64,000 nt of DNA from Psychroflexus sp. ALD_RP9. Lineage in GTDB: Bacteria; Bacteroidota; Bacteroidia; Flavobacteriales; Flavobacteriaceae. Position numbers and translations under genes: made by a program. Of this stretch, positions 1 through 8,201 are shown piece by piece (positions within the stretch are counted from its first letter, which is position 1; every line of letters begins with the position of its first letter). Below the pieces are notes generated by a model. That model was not told where the DNA came from. It saw nothing but the letters and a program-made list of their open reading frames with translations, and did not search any database. The stretch spans positions 744,001 to 808,000 of the forward strand of contig NZ_CP062973.1 in the NCBI RefSeq assembly GCF_017311165.1, in the 5' to 3' direction.

Positions 1-620
1 AAAGAGCTCCCTTTTGAAACAATTTCAACTGGTTTTTGATACTTTTCTTCTAAAGTATTGATAAATTGTTTTGTATCATCATTCATGTGAGAACGACTTC
101 CTACAACTTGAATAGTCGAAGCTCCAGTTTTTGGTTTTAAAACTTCAGCTTTGCTTAAAACTACATCTAAATTGAAGTTGCTTTTTGGGATTTCTACCTT
201 AATTGATTTTTGTTGTTCAGCATCACCAACATATAATTCACGTGTTGCAGGCACATAAATAACACCAAAAATTGGTTTTTGATTTTCTACTAAAGCGATA
301 TTTACGGTAAATTCACCGTTTTTCTTAACAAATTCTTTAGTACCATCAATAGGGTCAACAATCCAGCAAGAGTTCCAATTCTGGCGTGTTTTGTAATCAA
401 TGGCTTTATTCTCTTCACTAATAATTGGTATCTCAGTTTTAGAAAGGTAAGACATAATTACCCGATTTGATTCTTGATCGGCGATTGTTAAAGGTGAATC
501 ATCTGACTTGTAGGCAACCTCAAAATCAGTGGCGTAAATCTTCATGATTTCTTCTCCAGCGTCTATAGCTGCTGTTATTGCCAAGTGGTGTAGTTTATTC
601 ATTGAGCTAGTTAACTTCAT
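1..620 (-). CDS. cysQ: 3'(2'),5'-bisphosphate nucleotidase CysQ (3' end outside window)
   Basis: Reading the minus strand from the ATG at 620 gives an open frame to the window edge, about 206 residues, so the C-terminus is missing. It carries the inositol-monophosphatase-family metal/substrate motif DPIDGTKEF followed by GEFTVNIAL, which is typical of CysQ. An EEN acidic site lies upstream of it. CysQ hydrolyses 3'-phosphoadenosine-5'-phosphate to AMP in sulfate assimilation and sulfotransferase recycling, in the cytoplasm. A Bacteroidota -7 box (TACTTTTG) lies at 629-636. The gene is transcribed divergently from the DUF547 gene. Confidence 0.9.
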   Translation of the reverse strand, partial: MKLTSSMNKLHHLAITAAIDAGEEIMKIYATDFEVAYKSDDSPLTIADQESNRVIMSYLSKTEIPIISEENKAIDYKTRQNWNSCWIVDPIDGTKEFVKKNGEFTVNIALVENQKPIFGVIYVPATRELYVGDAEQQKSIKVEIPKSNFNLDVVLSKAEVLKPKTGASTIQVVGSRSHMNDDTKQFINTLEEKYQKPVEIVSKGSS

Positions 621-628
621 TTTGGAGA

Positions 629-636
629 CAAAAGTA
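629..636 (-). promoter_or_regulatory. -7 box of cysQ
   Basis: On the minus strand 636-629 reads TACTTTTG, matching the Bacteroidota -7 consensus TAnnTTTG just upstream of the cysQ ATG. I found no clear -33 TTG at the right distance. Confidence 0.4.
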
Positions 637-759
637 TATAATTTCTATTAAATTAGTAGACTAATAAAATAGATATCACTTTATGACAGTGTTAAATTTT
701 AAATCACTTGTTTTTATTTAGGTTTAAAAAACAAATAAGTGTATTTTCAACATTAAAAT

Positions 760-1482
760 ATGATTATGAAAAGTGTTTTACTCATTTCAGTTTTTTTAGT
801 AACACTAGCGATACAAAGTCAAGACATTCACAAACATAAGCCTTGGAATGATTTACTTCAAGCCTTTGTAAATGATGATGGCTTAGTTAATTATGCCGCG
901 TTTAAGTCAAAAGAAGCTGAGCTTGATCAGTACCTTTCACGACTTAACAAGCAATATCAACCAACGCAATTTACAGAAGCCCAAAAAAAAGCTTACCTTA
1001 TAAATGCTTATAATGCCTATACAGTAAAACTAATTTTAAAACATTATCCAGTAAAAAGCATTAAAGCAATCGGTGGGTTTTTAGAAAGTCCGTTTAAACT
1101 GAAGTTTGTAAAACTTGGAGGAAAAACTTATAATTTAGATCAAATTGAAAAAGAAATGCTTTTAGAAATGGGCGATGCACGTGTACATTTTGCTATTAAT
1201 TGTGCTTCATTTTCTTGTCCTGCATTAAGTAATAAAGCCTATATTGCTGATCAATTAAACCTTCAATTAGAGCTTGCTAGCCGAAAATTTATCAATTCTG
1301 ATAAAAATAGCATCAAACAAAACCAACTGAAACTTTCGAAAATTTTCAAATGGTATTCATCTGATTTTGAAGCTTATTCTGGTTCGGTTAAACAGTTTAT
1401 ACAAAACTATTATACTGGCCGAATATCATCTGATATTGACATTGAATATATGGACTATTCTTGGAAATTAAACAAACAATAA
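760..1482 (+). CDS. Secreted DUF547 domain protein
   Basis: 240 residues with a hydrophobic signal peptide (about residues 1-20, cleavage likely near AIQSQ). The DUF547 hallmarks are present: NAYNAYT at 82-88 and VHFAINCASFSCP at 142-154 with two conserved cysteines. The biochemical role of DUF547 is unknown; members are often exported. An alternative start is ATG 766. The gene lies 7 nt upstream of a TIGR04283-type glycosyltransferase and is probably co-transcribed with it. These two families are frequent neighbours in arsenosugar-type loci of Flavobacteriia (recollection, not checked). Confidence 0.85.
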   Translation: MIMKSVLLISVFLVTLAIQSQDIHKHKPWNDLLQAFVNDDGLVNYAAFKSKEAELDQYLSRLNKQYQPTQFTEAQKKAYLINAYNAYTVKLILKHYPVKSIKAIGGFLESPFKLKFVKLGGKTYNLDQIEKEMLLEMGDARVHFAINCASFSCPALSNKAYIADQLNLQLELASRKFINSDKNSIKQNQLKLSKIFKWYSSDFEAYSGSVKQFIQNYYTGRISSDIDIEYMDYSWKLNKQ

Positions 1483-1489
1483 ACTAGTT

Positions 1490-2197
1490 ATGTTAAGTCT
1501 TATCATACCGGTTTACAATGAAGCAAAAATTTTAAAAAAGACTATTGAATTTATTAAACAACAGCTTTACTTTTCTTCTACCGAAATTCTAGTAGTTGAT
1601 GGCCAAAGCAGTGATAACACTTGGACTATTATTCAAAAGCTTGAAGGCATAAAGTCAATTAAAAGTGAAAAAGGTAGAGCTAAACAAATGAATACTGGTG
1701 CTAAAGCAGCATCACAAGACTTACTTTTTTTCTTACATATTGATTCTCAACCGCCTTTGCATTTTGATAAGCAAATTATAAACACCATAAATAACAATAC
1801 ACAAGCCGGTAGTTTTCGGTTGAAATTTAACGATCGGCATTGGTGGTTAAGTTTTATTTGTTGGTTCACTCAATTCAACTTTACTGTATGTCGTGGTGGT
1901 GATCAAGGCTTGTTTATTACCAAAAATGCCTTTGAAAAAATTGGAGGCTTCAATGAAGATTATATTGTTTTTGAAGATCATGAAATTGTAAAGCAACTTA
2001 AAAAACATCGCTTTACATTTAAAGTGATGCCTGATTACATGATTACATCTTCACGCTTATTTAGACAATATGGTATTTTTAGATTACAGGTTATTTTTGC
2101 CAAGTTATATATCAAACGTTACATTTTAAAACAGCCGCCCAATCAACTATACAAAAGTTACCAAAAAGCCATCCAAAAAAACTGGACTAAAAATTAA
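1490..2197 (+). CDS. Family 2 glycosyltransferase, arsenosugar biosynthesis type (TIGR04283)
   Basis: 235 residues with a GT-A fold. The N-terminus LSLIIPVYNE is followed by VVDGQSSDNT (35-44), the family-specific GRAKQMNTGA (62-71) and FLHIDS (81-86) as the metal/nucleotide-sugar site. CRGGDQGLF and FEDHEI follow downstream. TIGR04283 enzymes are implicated in transferring sugars in arsenosugar biosynthesis. The partner radical-SAM enzyme ArsS is not in this window, so the substrate is inferred only. It follows the DUF547 gene by 7 nt, suggesting one transcript. Confidence 0.8.
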   Translation: MLSLIIPVYNEAKILKKTIEFIKQQLYFSSTEILVVDGQSSDNTWTIIQKLEGIKSIKSEKGRAKQMNTGAKAASQDLLFFLHIDSQPPLHFDKQIINTINNNTQAGSFRLKFNDRHWWLSFICWFTQFNFTVCRGGDQGLFITKNAFEKIGGFNEDYIVFEDHEIVKQLKKHRFTFKVMPDYMITSSRLFRQYGIFRLQVIFAKLYIKRYILKQPPNQLYKSYQKAIQKNWTKN

Positions 2198-2210
2198 CAA
2201 GACCACAAGT

Positions 2211-2528
2211 TTAAATTTTGACAGCAGTTCCTGAAGCTGTTACCATAAGCATGCCATTGCCACTACCTAAAGTTTCATAATCTAAATCAACCCCTAAAAC
2301 AGCATTTGCTCCAAGACTAGCCGCTTTCTGCTTCATTTCTTGAACAGCTGTTTCTTTAGCTTCACGTAATACCTTTTCATAAGAAGATGATCTACCACCA
2401 ACTAAATCGGTAATACTAGCAAAAAAGTCTTTAAAAACATTAGCTCCAATAATAGTTTCGCCAGTTACTAAATCAATATATTCCTTTACTGGTTGACCTT
2501 CTACGGTTTGAGTTGTTGTTACTATCAT
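2211..2528 (-). CDS. YbjQ/UPF0145 family protein
   Basis: 105 residues matching the YbjQ (PF01906, heavy-metal-binding/UPF0145) family. It has an N-terminal TTT-rich strand, [29 protein letters not shown], and the C-terminal [14 protein letters not shown]...MVTASGTAV pattern of these small pentameric proteins. Function is poorly defined. It is a single gene convergent with the glycosyltransferase (13-nt gap) and divergent from the GreB-like gene. Confidence 0.85.
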   Translation of the reverse strand: MIVTTTQTVEGQPVKEYIDLVTGETIIGANVFKDFFASITDLVGGRSSSYEKVLREAKETAVQEMKQKAASLGANAVLGVDLDYETLGSGNGMLMVTASGTAVKI

Positions 2529-2661
2529 AATTTATGTTTTTTTAATTAGTCATCTTAAAATTAAATTCGTTACAAATTCGGCTTATTGATAAGTAAAGAT
2601 TTTTTGTTAAAAACCATCTCATGAAACTATTATTTAGTAATTTAAAAGTTAAAGTATAAAC

Positions 2662-3162
2662 ATGAGTAGAGGATTTGTTAAAGAAAGTGACCAAGAAGAG
2701 CCAATTATAATACCACCAAGAGCATCATTACCTGAAGGACAAACCAATTATGTTACTCCTGAAGGTAAGCGTTTATTAGAAAAGGAAAAACAACAATTAG
2801 AATTGCAGCTTGCCAATATAGATATAAAAGATGATACCGAACGCCGACGAGAAGTGGCAAAAATAGATGGCCTATTACATTTACTTTTTGAACGGTTGAA
2901 TTCGGCACATGTAATTAATCTTGAACAACAACCGAAAGACTTTGTTCGCTTTGGTGCTCAAGTTAAATTTAAAATGAATGGTAAAACTTTAAAATTTCAA
3001 ATTGTTGGTGTAGATGAAGCTAGTGTTAAAGATCAGAAAATAGCTTTTACTTCTCCATTAGCTAAAGCGCTGACTTCAAAAAAAGAAGGAGACTGTTTTA
3101 CATTTAATATAGGTGAAAAGTCACGACCTGTTGAAGTGTTAGAGATAAGTTATGATATTTAA
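2662..3162 (+). CDS. GreA/GreB-family transcription elongation factor
   Basis: 166 residues. The N-terminal segment LPEGQTNYVTPEG resembles the start of GreB, followed by a charged coiled coil (about 35-80, rich in K/E/Q/R) and a C-terminal FKBP-like domain (about 85-166) with VRFGAQVKFKMNG and SPLAKAL. Gre factors insert the coiled coil into the RNA polymerase secondary channel and stimulate cleavage of backtracked transcripts. The coiled-coil tip holds DIKDDTERRRE, so acidic residues are present. It is a single gene, convergent with the CNNM/CBS gene. Confidence 0.8.
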   Translation: MSRGFVKESDQEEPIIIPPRASLPEGQTNYVTPEGKRLLEKEKQQLELQLANIDIKDDTERRREVAKIDGLLHLLFERLNSAHVINLEQQPKDFVRFGAQVKFKMNGKTLKFQIVGVDEASVKDQKIAFTSPLAKALTSKKEGDCFTFNIGEKSRPVEVLEISYDI

Positions 3163-3197
3163 TAAAACGAATAGCTTCAACCTAAAATAATATCTAT

Positions 3198-4253
3198 TTA
3201 AGCTTTGTTTTGTTTTTGTTGTTTAATCTTAGCTTGACGGTCTTTCCATTTACTTAAAGCATATTCTTGCATGTCATGAGTTTTATCTTTTTCATCAACA
3301 ATTTCAAAACCTAAAAGTGATTCTATAATATCCTCAAGTGTAGTAATACCATCCATACCGCCATATTCATCTATTATTAGTGATAAGTGCTCTCGCTTAG
3401 ATAACATTTGGTCCCAGGCTTTAAAAAGTGTAAGGTTCTTTGGAAATGTAAGAATTTCACGTTTTAAGTCTTTCAACTTTAGGTTAAATTGATCTTCAGC
3501 AAGTTTTTCAAATACTTTTGAGCGTAAAATATAGCCTGTTATATGGTCTTTTTGATCTTTGTATATTGGGATTCTAGAGAAATGAAAAAACTCTTTATTT
3601 TTCATAAAGTCTTTCAATGTCATATCTTCGCTAGCCGTAACTACAACAACGCGCGGTGTCATAATTTTTGACACTTTAATATCTTTTAATCGTATCAAGT
3701 TTTGAATAATGGTATTTTCATTGTCATTAAAAATGCCCTCTTCCTTCCCTATTGTTGTTAAGGCTGAGACTTCTTCTCTACTAGTTGTTAATTCGTTTTT
3801 ATCACGAGCAAGCAAACGTGTCAAAAACGAAGATGCTAAGACAAATGGAAAGGTGATAAAGACCATTAAGTTGATGATTTTAGCAGAAATACTAACTAGT
3901 TCTTTACTATAATTGGCACCGATAGTTTTAGGTATAATTTCAGTAACCACTAATATCAAAATGGTAAGAATAGCAGAAACTAAACCAAAATAAGCATCTC
4001 CAAATACTATGGTAGCTTGTGCACCAACACCAGCAGCTCCAACTGTATGCGCTATTGTGTTAAGAGATAAAATGGCAGATAAAGGTTGGTCTATATCTTC
4101 TTTTTGCTTCAGCATTAATTGAGCACTTTTGTTACCATTCTCAAACTGAGATTTTAAGAATGATAGCGGTGTAGATAATAAAACTGATTCCATTACGGAA
4201 CATAAAAAAGAAATCACTAAAACTACAGAAAGGTAAACTAGTAATAATGTCAT
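3198..4253 (-). CDS. CNNM (DUF21) and CBS-domain membrane protein, HlyC/CorC-like
   Basis: 351 residues. The N-terminal half (about 1-170) has several hydrophobic helices of the CNNM/DUF21 domain, including TEIIPKTIGANYS. This is followed by a paired CBS module (about 190-315) with IMTPRVVVVTASE and DEYGGMDGITTLEDIIESLLG. Family members act in magnesium/cobalt transport or membrane homeostasis. The C-terminal transporter-associated domain usual in CorC and GldE is absent; the protein ends in a lysine/glutamine-rich tail. A -7-like box (TAAATTTG) lies at 4273-4280. Confidence 0.85.
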   Translation of the reverse strand: MTLLLVYLSVVLVISFLCSVMESVLLSTPLSFLKSQFENGNKSAQLMLKQKEDIDQPLSAILSLNTIAHTVGAAGVGAQATIVFGDAYFGLVSAILTILILVVTEIIPKTIGANYSKELVSISAKIINLMVFITFPFVLASSFLTRLLARDKNELTTSREEVSALTTIGKEEGIFNDNENTIIQNLIRLKDIKVSKIMTPRVVVVTASEDMTLKDFMKNKEFFHFSRIPIYKDQKDHITGYILRSKVFEKLAEDQFNLKLKDLKREILTFPKNLTLFKAWDQMLSKREHLSLIIDEYGGMDGITTLEDIIESLLGFEIVDEKDKTHDMQEYALSKWKDRQAKIKQQKQNKA

Positions 4254-4620
4254 ATATCTAAATCTATAGCAACAAATTTAATGAAAGTCATTTCAATAGT
4301 AAATACTTATTAACATTTGTTGATATTAGGTTGAAAACTCGAAAAAATCTAATAAATCTAGTGTGATAATTTTATGACTTACCATTCATTTACAATTAGC
4401 TATGCTAAGACCTTATGAAGCCTATAATTTGATTGATTACTACTGATTAATGACAAATAAAAGGATTCGCAACATAAAATTACTCAAAAAGTGTAAAGGT
4501 TTAAATATACATTAAATACATCAACCTAGTGATTACAAAATGCTAAAAAACCATGCTTAACCAGAAAATCTTTCAACTTTTTCACTAAAAAATCCAACAC
4601 CGATCGGCGTTGGATTTAAA
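4254..4620. other. Gene-free stretch left of the island
   Basis: 367 nt with no convincing ORF. It holds the presumed promoter of the CNNM gene (minus-strand TAAATTTG at 4273-4280) and, at its right end, the terminator hairpin that belonged to the tRNA-Val gene before island insertion. Nothing else is recognised. Confidence 0.6.
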
Positions 4621-4624
4621 TTTT
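4586..4624 (-). terminator. Stranded tRNA-Val terminator left of the island
   Basis: AATCCAAC (4591-4598) pairs with GTTGGATT (4609-4616) around a GC-rich tip, with T-tracts on both sides (minus strand ends in TTTTTT). It lies directly 3' of the partial tRNA copy. I infer it was the native terminator of tRNA-Val(GAC) before the island separated them. Confidence 0.65.
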
Positions 4625-4671
4625 TGTGGGTCATACTGGATTCGAACCAGTGACTTCTACCCTGTCAAGGT
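4621..4671. repeat. Left attachment repeat with 3' half of tRNA-Val (tRNA fragment)
   Basis: 51 bp identical to 22406-22456. It includes the acceptor 3' strand, T-arm and anticodon-loop side of tRNA-Val(GAC) on the minus strand, but the 5' half (D-arm, 5' acceptor strand) is missing. It is therefore a tRNA remnant, not a gene. Identity stops at 4671, which sets the outer limit of the crossover region within the anticodon arm. Confidence 0.85.
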
Positions 4672-4993
4672 TAATTTAATAGTCGTAAGTGTTTGATTTT
4701 ATGATATTTAAAAATATAAAGTAACGAATGAGTAACAAGTTTTTATCAACAAAACGGCAATAAAAGAAAATAATCAACTAGTAAAATTTAACATAATTCT
4801 GGTTTAAATATTCGTGATAAAAGAACAGCTCTAACCTTATACAACCATTTTAAATTTAAATCATAGTTATATAAATTCTTTTATTTAGTTATTTGTAAAA
4901 AAAGAAAATAAAGCAATTAAAAAGCTTAGTTTTTTATAATTTTAAACTCATCAATTTTATCTAATATATTTTCTTAAATTACAAATATATAAT
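4672..4993. other. Island left-end non-coding region with arm-type repeats
   Basis: 322 nt without a gene. It contains GTAACGAAT (4721-4729) and GTAACAAGT (4732-4740), spaced 11 nt start to start. Similar motifs with the same spacing occur at the right end (22304 and 22315). They are candidate integrase arm-binding sites. The remainder, very AT-rich, should contain the hsdM promoter, but no clear TAnnTTTG box was identified. Confidence 0.5.
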
Positions 4994-6520
4994 ATGCCTA
5001 ATACCATCAAAACCCAAGACATCAATTCTACCGTTTGGAATGCCTGTGATACCTTTCGTGGGGTAATTGATCCATCACAATACAAAGACTATATTTTAGT
5101 CATGTTGTTTCTTAAATATGTTTCTGATGTATATTCACACAAATACAAAACCTACTTAGATAAATACGACAATAATAAAGCAAGAGCAGAACGTGCCATG
5201 GCGCATGAACGTTTTAATGTGCCCAAAAATTCACATTTTGACCATTTATACGAAAACCGAAACGAAAGTAATCTTGGTGAATTAATCGATATTGCTTTAG
5301 CTGATCTAGAAGATGCCAATCGAGAAAAACTGACTTCGCAAGATGGTGCTGGAATTTTTAGAAATATAAGTTTTAATAGCAACAATCTGGGAGACAAAAA
5401 ACAGAAAAACAGCCGACTTAAAAACTTATTGCAAGATTTTAATGACTTAGATTTAAACCCTGCTCATCTTGAAGCAAAGGACATTATTGGTGATGCTTAC
5501 GAATATTTAATTGCCAATTTTGCTAGTGATGCAGGTAAAAAAGCTGGCGAGTTTTACACACCATCTGAAGTTTCAACTTTATTAGCCAAATTAACCAAGT
5601 ATAAATCAGGTGCGCGTATTTATGACCCAACTTGTGGCTCAGCTTCTCTATTAATAAAAGCTGCTAAAGAAGTTGGCTCGAATGATTTTTCCCTTTATGG
5701 ACAAGAAGCCAACGGAAGCACTTGGGCATTGGCAGTAATGAATATGTTTTTACATGGTTTTGATAATGCGTCTATACGTTGGGGCGATACTTTACGCAAT
5801 CCCAAACATACCGAAGGCGACCAGCTCATGAAGTTTGATACTGTGGTTGCTAACCCACCATTTTCATTAGATAAATGGGGCTCAGACGATTTAAAAGACG
5901 ACCAATATAATCGTTTTTACCGTGGTTTACCACCCAAAAGCAAAGGCGATTGGGCGTTTATTTTGCACATGATAGAAAGTGCTTACGAAGACACAGGAAA
6001 AGTTGGCGTAATTGTACCGCATGGCGTTTTGTTTCGGGGAAGTGCCGAAGGCAGAATTCGAAAACAAGTGATTGAAGACAATTTATTAGATGCCGTTGTT
6101 GGTTTACCTGCTAATTTGTTTTTTGGAACAGGTATTCCTGCTGCTATTTTAATTTTTAATAAAGGAAGAGACCAAAAAACCGATACGCTATTTATAGATG
6201 CGAGCCAAGAGTTTGAAAGCAGCAAAAACCAAAACAAACTCAAAAATGAACATATCGAAAACATTGTTGCTACCTACCAACAATTTACCAACAACGAATT
6301 AGCAACAGGCGTTGATAAAGAAAAATTTAGCTATGTAGCCACTTTTAAAGAGTTAGAAGAAAATGAATTTAATCTCAACATTCCAAGATATGTAGATACC
6401 TTTGAAGAAGAAGAGCCTGTAGATATGCCAGCGGTAAAAACTGAAATTAATAAGCTTCAAACCGAACTAGCAAGTGTTCAGGAGAAAATGAATATGTACT
6501 TAGAAAAACTAGATTTATAA
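4994..6520 (+). CDS. hsdM: Type I restriction-modification DNA methyltransferase subunit HsdM
   Basis: 508 residues. An N-terminal helical HsdM_N domain (about 8-150) precedes an N6-adenine methyltransferase domain with the SAM-binding motif DPTCGSASLL (from D211) and the catalytic NPPF (287-290). AGEFYTPSEVSTLLAKL, characteristic of HsdM, lies between them. It methylates adenine in the target set by HsdS and is also part of the restriction complex. The C-terminus ends in a coiled coil expected to contact HsdS. First gene of the defence cluster; the next ORF starts 8 nt after its stop. Confidence 0.95.
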   Translation: MPNTIKTQDINSTVWNACDTFRGVIDPSQYKDYILVMLFLKYVSDVYSHKYKTYLDKYDNNKARAERAMAHERFNVPKNSHFDHLYENRNESNLGELIDIALADLEDANREKLTSQDGAGIFRNISFNSNNLGDKKQKNSRLKNLLQDFNDLDLNPAHLEAKDIIGDAYEYLIANFASDAGKKAGEFYTPSEVSTLLAKLTKYKSGARIYDPTCGSASLLIKAAKEVGSNDFSLYGQEANGSTWALAVMNMFLHGFDNASIRWGDTLRNPKHTEGDQLMKFDTVVANPPFSLDKWGSDDLKDDQYNRFYRGLPPKSKGDWAFILHMIESAYEDTGKVGVIVPHGVLFRGSAEGRIRKQVIEDNLLDAVVGLPANLFFGTGIPAAILIFNKGRDQKTDTLFIDASQEFESSKNQNKLKNEHIENIVATYQQFTNNELATGVDKEKFSYVATFKELEENEFNLNIPRYVDTFEEEEPVDMPAVKTEINKLQTELASVQEKMNMYLEKLDL

Positions 6521-6528
6521 ATTGTCAT

Positions 6529-6879
6529 ATGTATGTAGAATTCGAACCCCAAACCATCAATCGAACGGTGGTAATGATTATACCCAAACCAAAATTTTAC
6601 GAATGGGAAAAGCAAGTTTTTCCAGATGATGCTACAACAGCAGACAGAAGTGAGTTCAGCACGTATTTAATTGAAAATGAAATTGATCCTGATGAACCCA
6701 AAAAAGCCTTAAAAAATCACTGGGAATACATTTTTGAAAATGAACTTTTTGGCATTTGTACCGATGAAAACGAATGGCCAAAAAACAGAACTTGGAAACG
6801 CTTTACTGCCTATTTTGAAGTCAAGTATAGTACCCAAGTATTTGATTTACTGGATCGACCTGTTTTAAAACAAGATTGA
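6529..6879 (+). CDS. Small unknown protein between hsdM and hsdS
   Basis: 116 residues, acidic and tryptophan/phenylalanine-rich, with no signal peptide, membrane helix or cysteine cluster. I do not recognise the family. Visible features are an N-terminal beta-like stretch (RTVVMIIPKP), a central charged helix with DEPKKALKNHWEYIF, and ENEWPKNRTWKRF near the C-terminus. It lies 8 nt after hsdM and 37 nt before hsdS, so it must be co-transcribed with them. A role as an accessory or regulatory partner of the RM complex is a guess from position only. Confidence 0.7.
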   Translation: MYVEFEPQTINRTVVMIIPKPKFYEWEKQVFPDDATTADRSEFSTYLIENEIDPDEPKKALKNHWEYIFENELFGICTDENEWPKNRTWKRFTAYFEVKYSTQVFDLLDRPVLKQD

Positions 6880-6916
6880 TAAACAAACACTTAGCTCAAT
6901 TAAAAAAGAAAAAGTA

Positions 6917-8191
6917 ATGCCCAGCCAAACAAAAGACAAGACCACCACAACGCCACCAAAACCTGACTTTAAACACACCGAATTAGGTTGGATTCCTAAG
7001 GATTGGGAAGTGAAAAAGTTAGGGGAAATATTAATAAACTCATTTTCTGGTGGCACTCCTAATACCAAAAACCCTGAATATTATAATGGTAATTTACCTT
7101 TTATAAAGTCTGGAGAATTAAATCAAATCAACATAGTAAAAACAAAAGTTATGATTAGCGATTTGGGACTAAAAAACTCATCCGCAAAAATTATAACACC
7201 CATGACTTTATTGTTAGCAATGTATGGAGCTACAGCTGGAGTATGCGCTATATCAAGAATTGAAGGAGCAATAAATCAGGCAGTATTAGCATTATCTCCA
7301 AATGAAGAAAATGACAATAAATTTTTGTTCTTTAATTTAAGAGTAAATATGCCATCACTAGTTCATCGGCTAACCCAAGGCGGACAACCAAATTTTAGTG
7401 CAGGAACTATAAAAAAAATAAAACTAAAACTCCCACCACTACCCGAGCAACAAGCCATAGCCGATTGTTTAAGCACTTGGGATGAAGCCATAGAGAAGCA
7501 AGGCCAACTCATTAAAGCCAAGCAAGAACAACATAAAGGTTTGCGCCAACTCTTACTCACCGGCAAAAAACGCCTCACCAATCCTGAAACTGGGAAAGTG
7601 TTTGATGATGAATGGGTGGAGATACGAATTGGGGAAATATCGACATCATTTTCTGGTGGAACACCATCTAGTAATGTAAAAGAATATTGGAATGGTAATA
7701 TACATTGGATTAAATCAGGTGAACTAAATCAAGGTCAGATAAATAATACAAGTGGTTTTGTAGCTGAGTTGGGTATAAAAAACTCTTCTGCAAAAATAGT
7801 AAACCTAAATACTCTTTTAGTTGCTATGTATGGAGCGACAGCTGGAGTTTGTGCTATTACAAAAATAAAAGGAGCAATAAATCAAGCTGTACTTGCGATT
7901 ATTCCTAATAAAATGACAAACAATTCATTTTTATTTTACAAACTTAAAATGATAATGCCGTCGATGGTTCATCGCCTTACACAAGGTGGTCAACCAAATT
8001 TGAGTGGTGGAATTATAAAAAACATAAAAATAGAAACACCAAACTTAAAAGAACAGACTGCTATTGCCGAAGTTTTAGAAACTTCGAGCAACGAGATAGA
8101 ATTATTACAAGAACAACGCCACCAACTCCAATTGCAAAAAAAAGGTTTAATGCAGGTGTTGCTGAGTGGGGAGAAGCGATTGGTGAGTTAA
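6917..8191 (+). CDS. hsdS: Type I restriction-modification specificity subunit HsdS
   Basis: 424 residues: TRD1 (about 30-175), central conserved helix (about 176-230), TRD2 (about 232-375) and C-terminal conserved helix. The two TRDs align without gaps over 141 residues (FSGGTP to EQxAIA) with 89 identities by hand count (63%), including MYGATAGVCAI and VHRLTQGGQPN in both. HsdS normally has unrelated TRDs that read two different half-sites; near-duplicate TRDs predict a symmetric bipartite target. The two halves of the gene differ clearly at DNA level, so this is not a recent duplication. Confidence 0.93.
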   Translation: MPSQTKDKTTTTPPKPDFKHTELGWIPKDWEVKKLGEILINSFSGGTPNTKNPEYYNGNLPFIKSGELNQINIVKTKVMISDLGLKNSSAKIITPMTLLLAMYGATAGVCAISRIEGAINQAVLALSPNEENDNKFLFFNLRVNMPSLVHRLTQGGQPNFSAGTIKKIKLKLPPLPEQQAIADCLSTWDEAIEKQGQLIKAKQEQHKGLRQLLLTGKKRLTNPETGKVFDDEWVEIRIGEISTSFSGGTPSSNVKEYWNGNIHWIKSGELNQGQINNTSGFVAELGIKNSSAKIVNLNTLLVAMYGATAGVCAITKIKGAINQAVLAIIPNKMTNNSFLFYKLKMIMPSMVHRLTQGGQPNLSGGIIKNIKIETPNLKEQTAIAEVLETSSNEIELLQEQRHQLQLQKKGLMQVLLSGEKRLVS

Positions 8192-8201
8192 AAAAATTAT
8201 T

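Noticed and set aside
4627..4671. A complete tRNA-Val gene at the left end
   Set aside because: Only the 3' half is present; the D-arm and 5' acceptor strand are missing, so it is an attachment-site remnant.
6917..8191. Phase-variable hsdS by inversion or by slippage at a simple repeat
   Set aside because: No inverted partial hsdS copies lie nearby and no long homopolymer or short tandem repeat is present in the gene; a recombinase next to hsdS is also absent.
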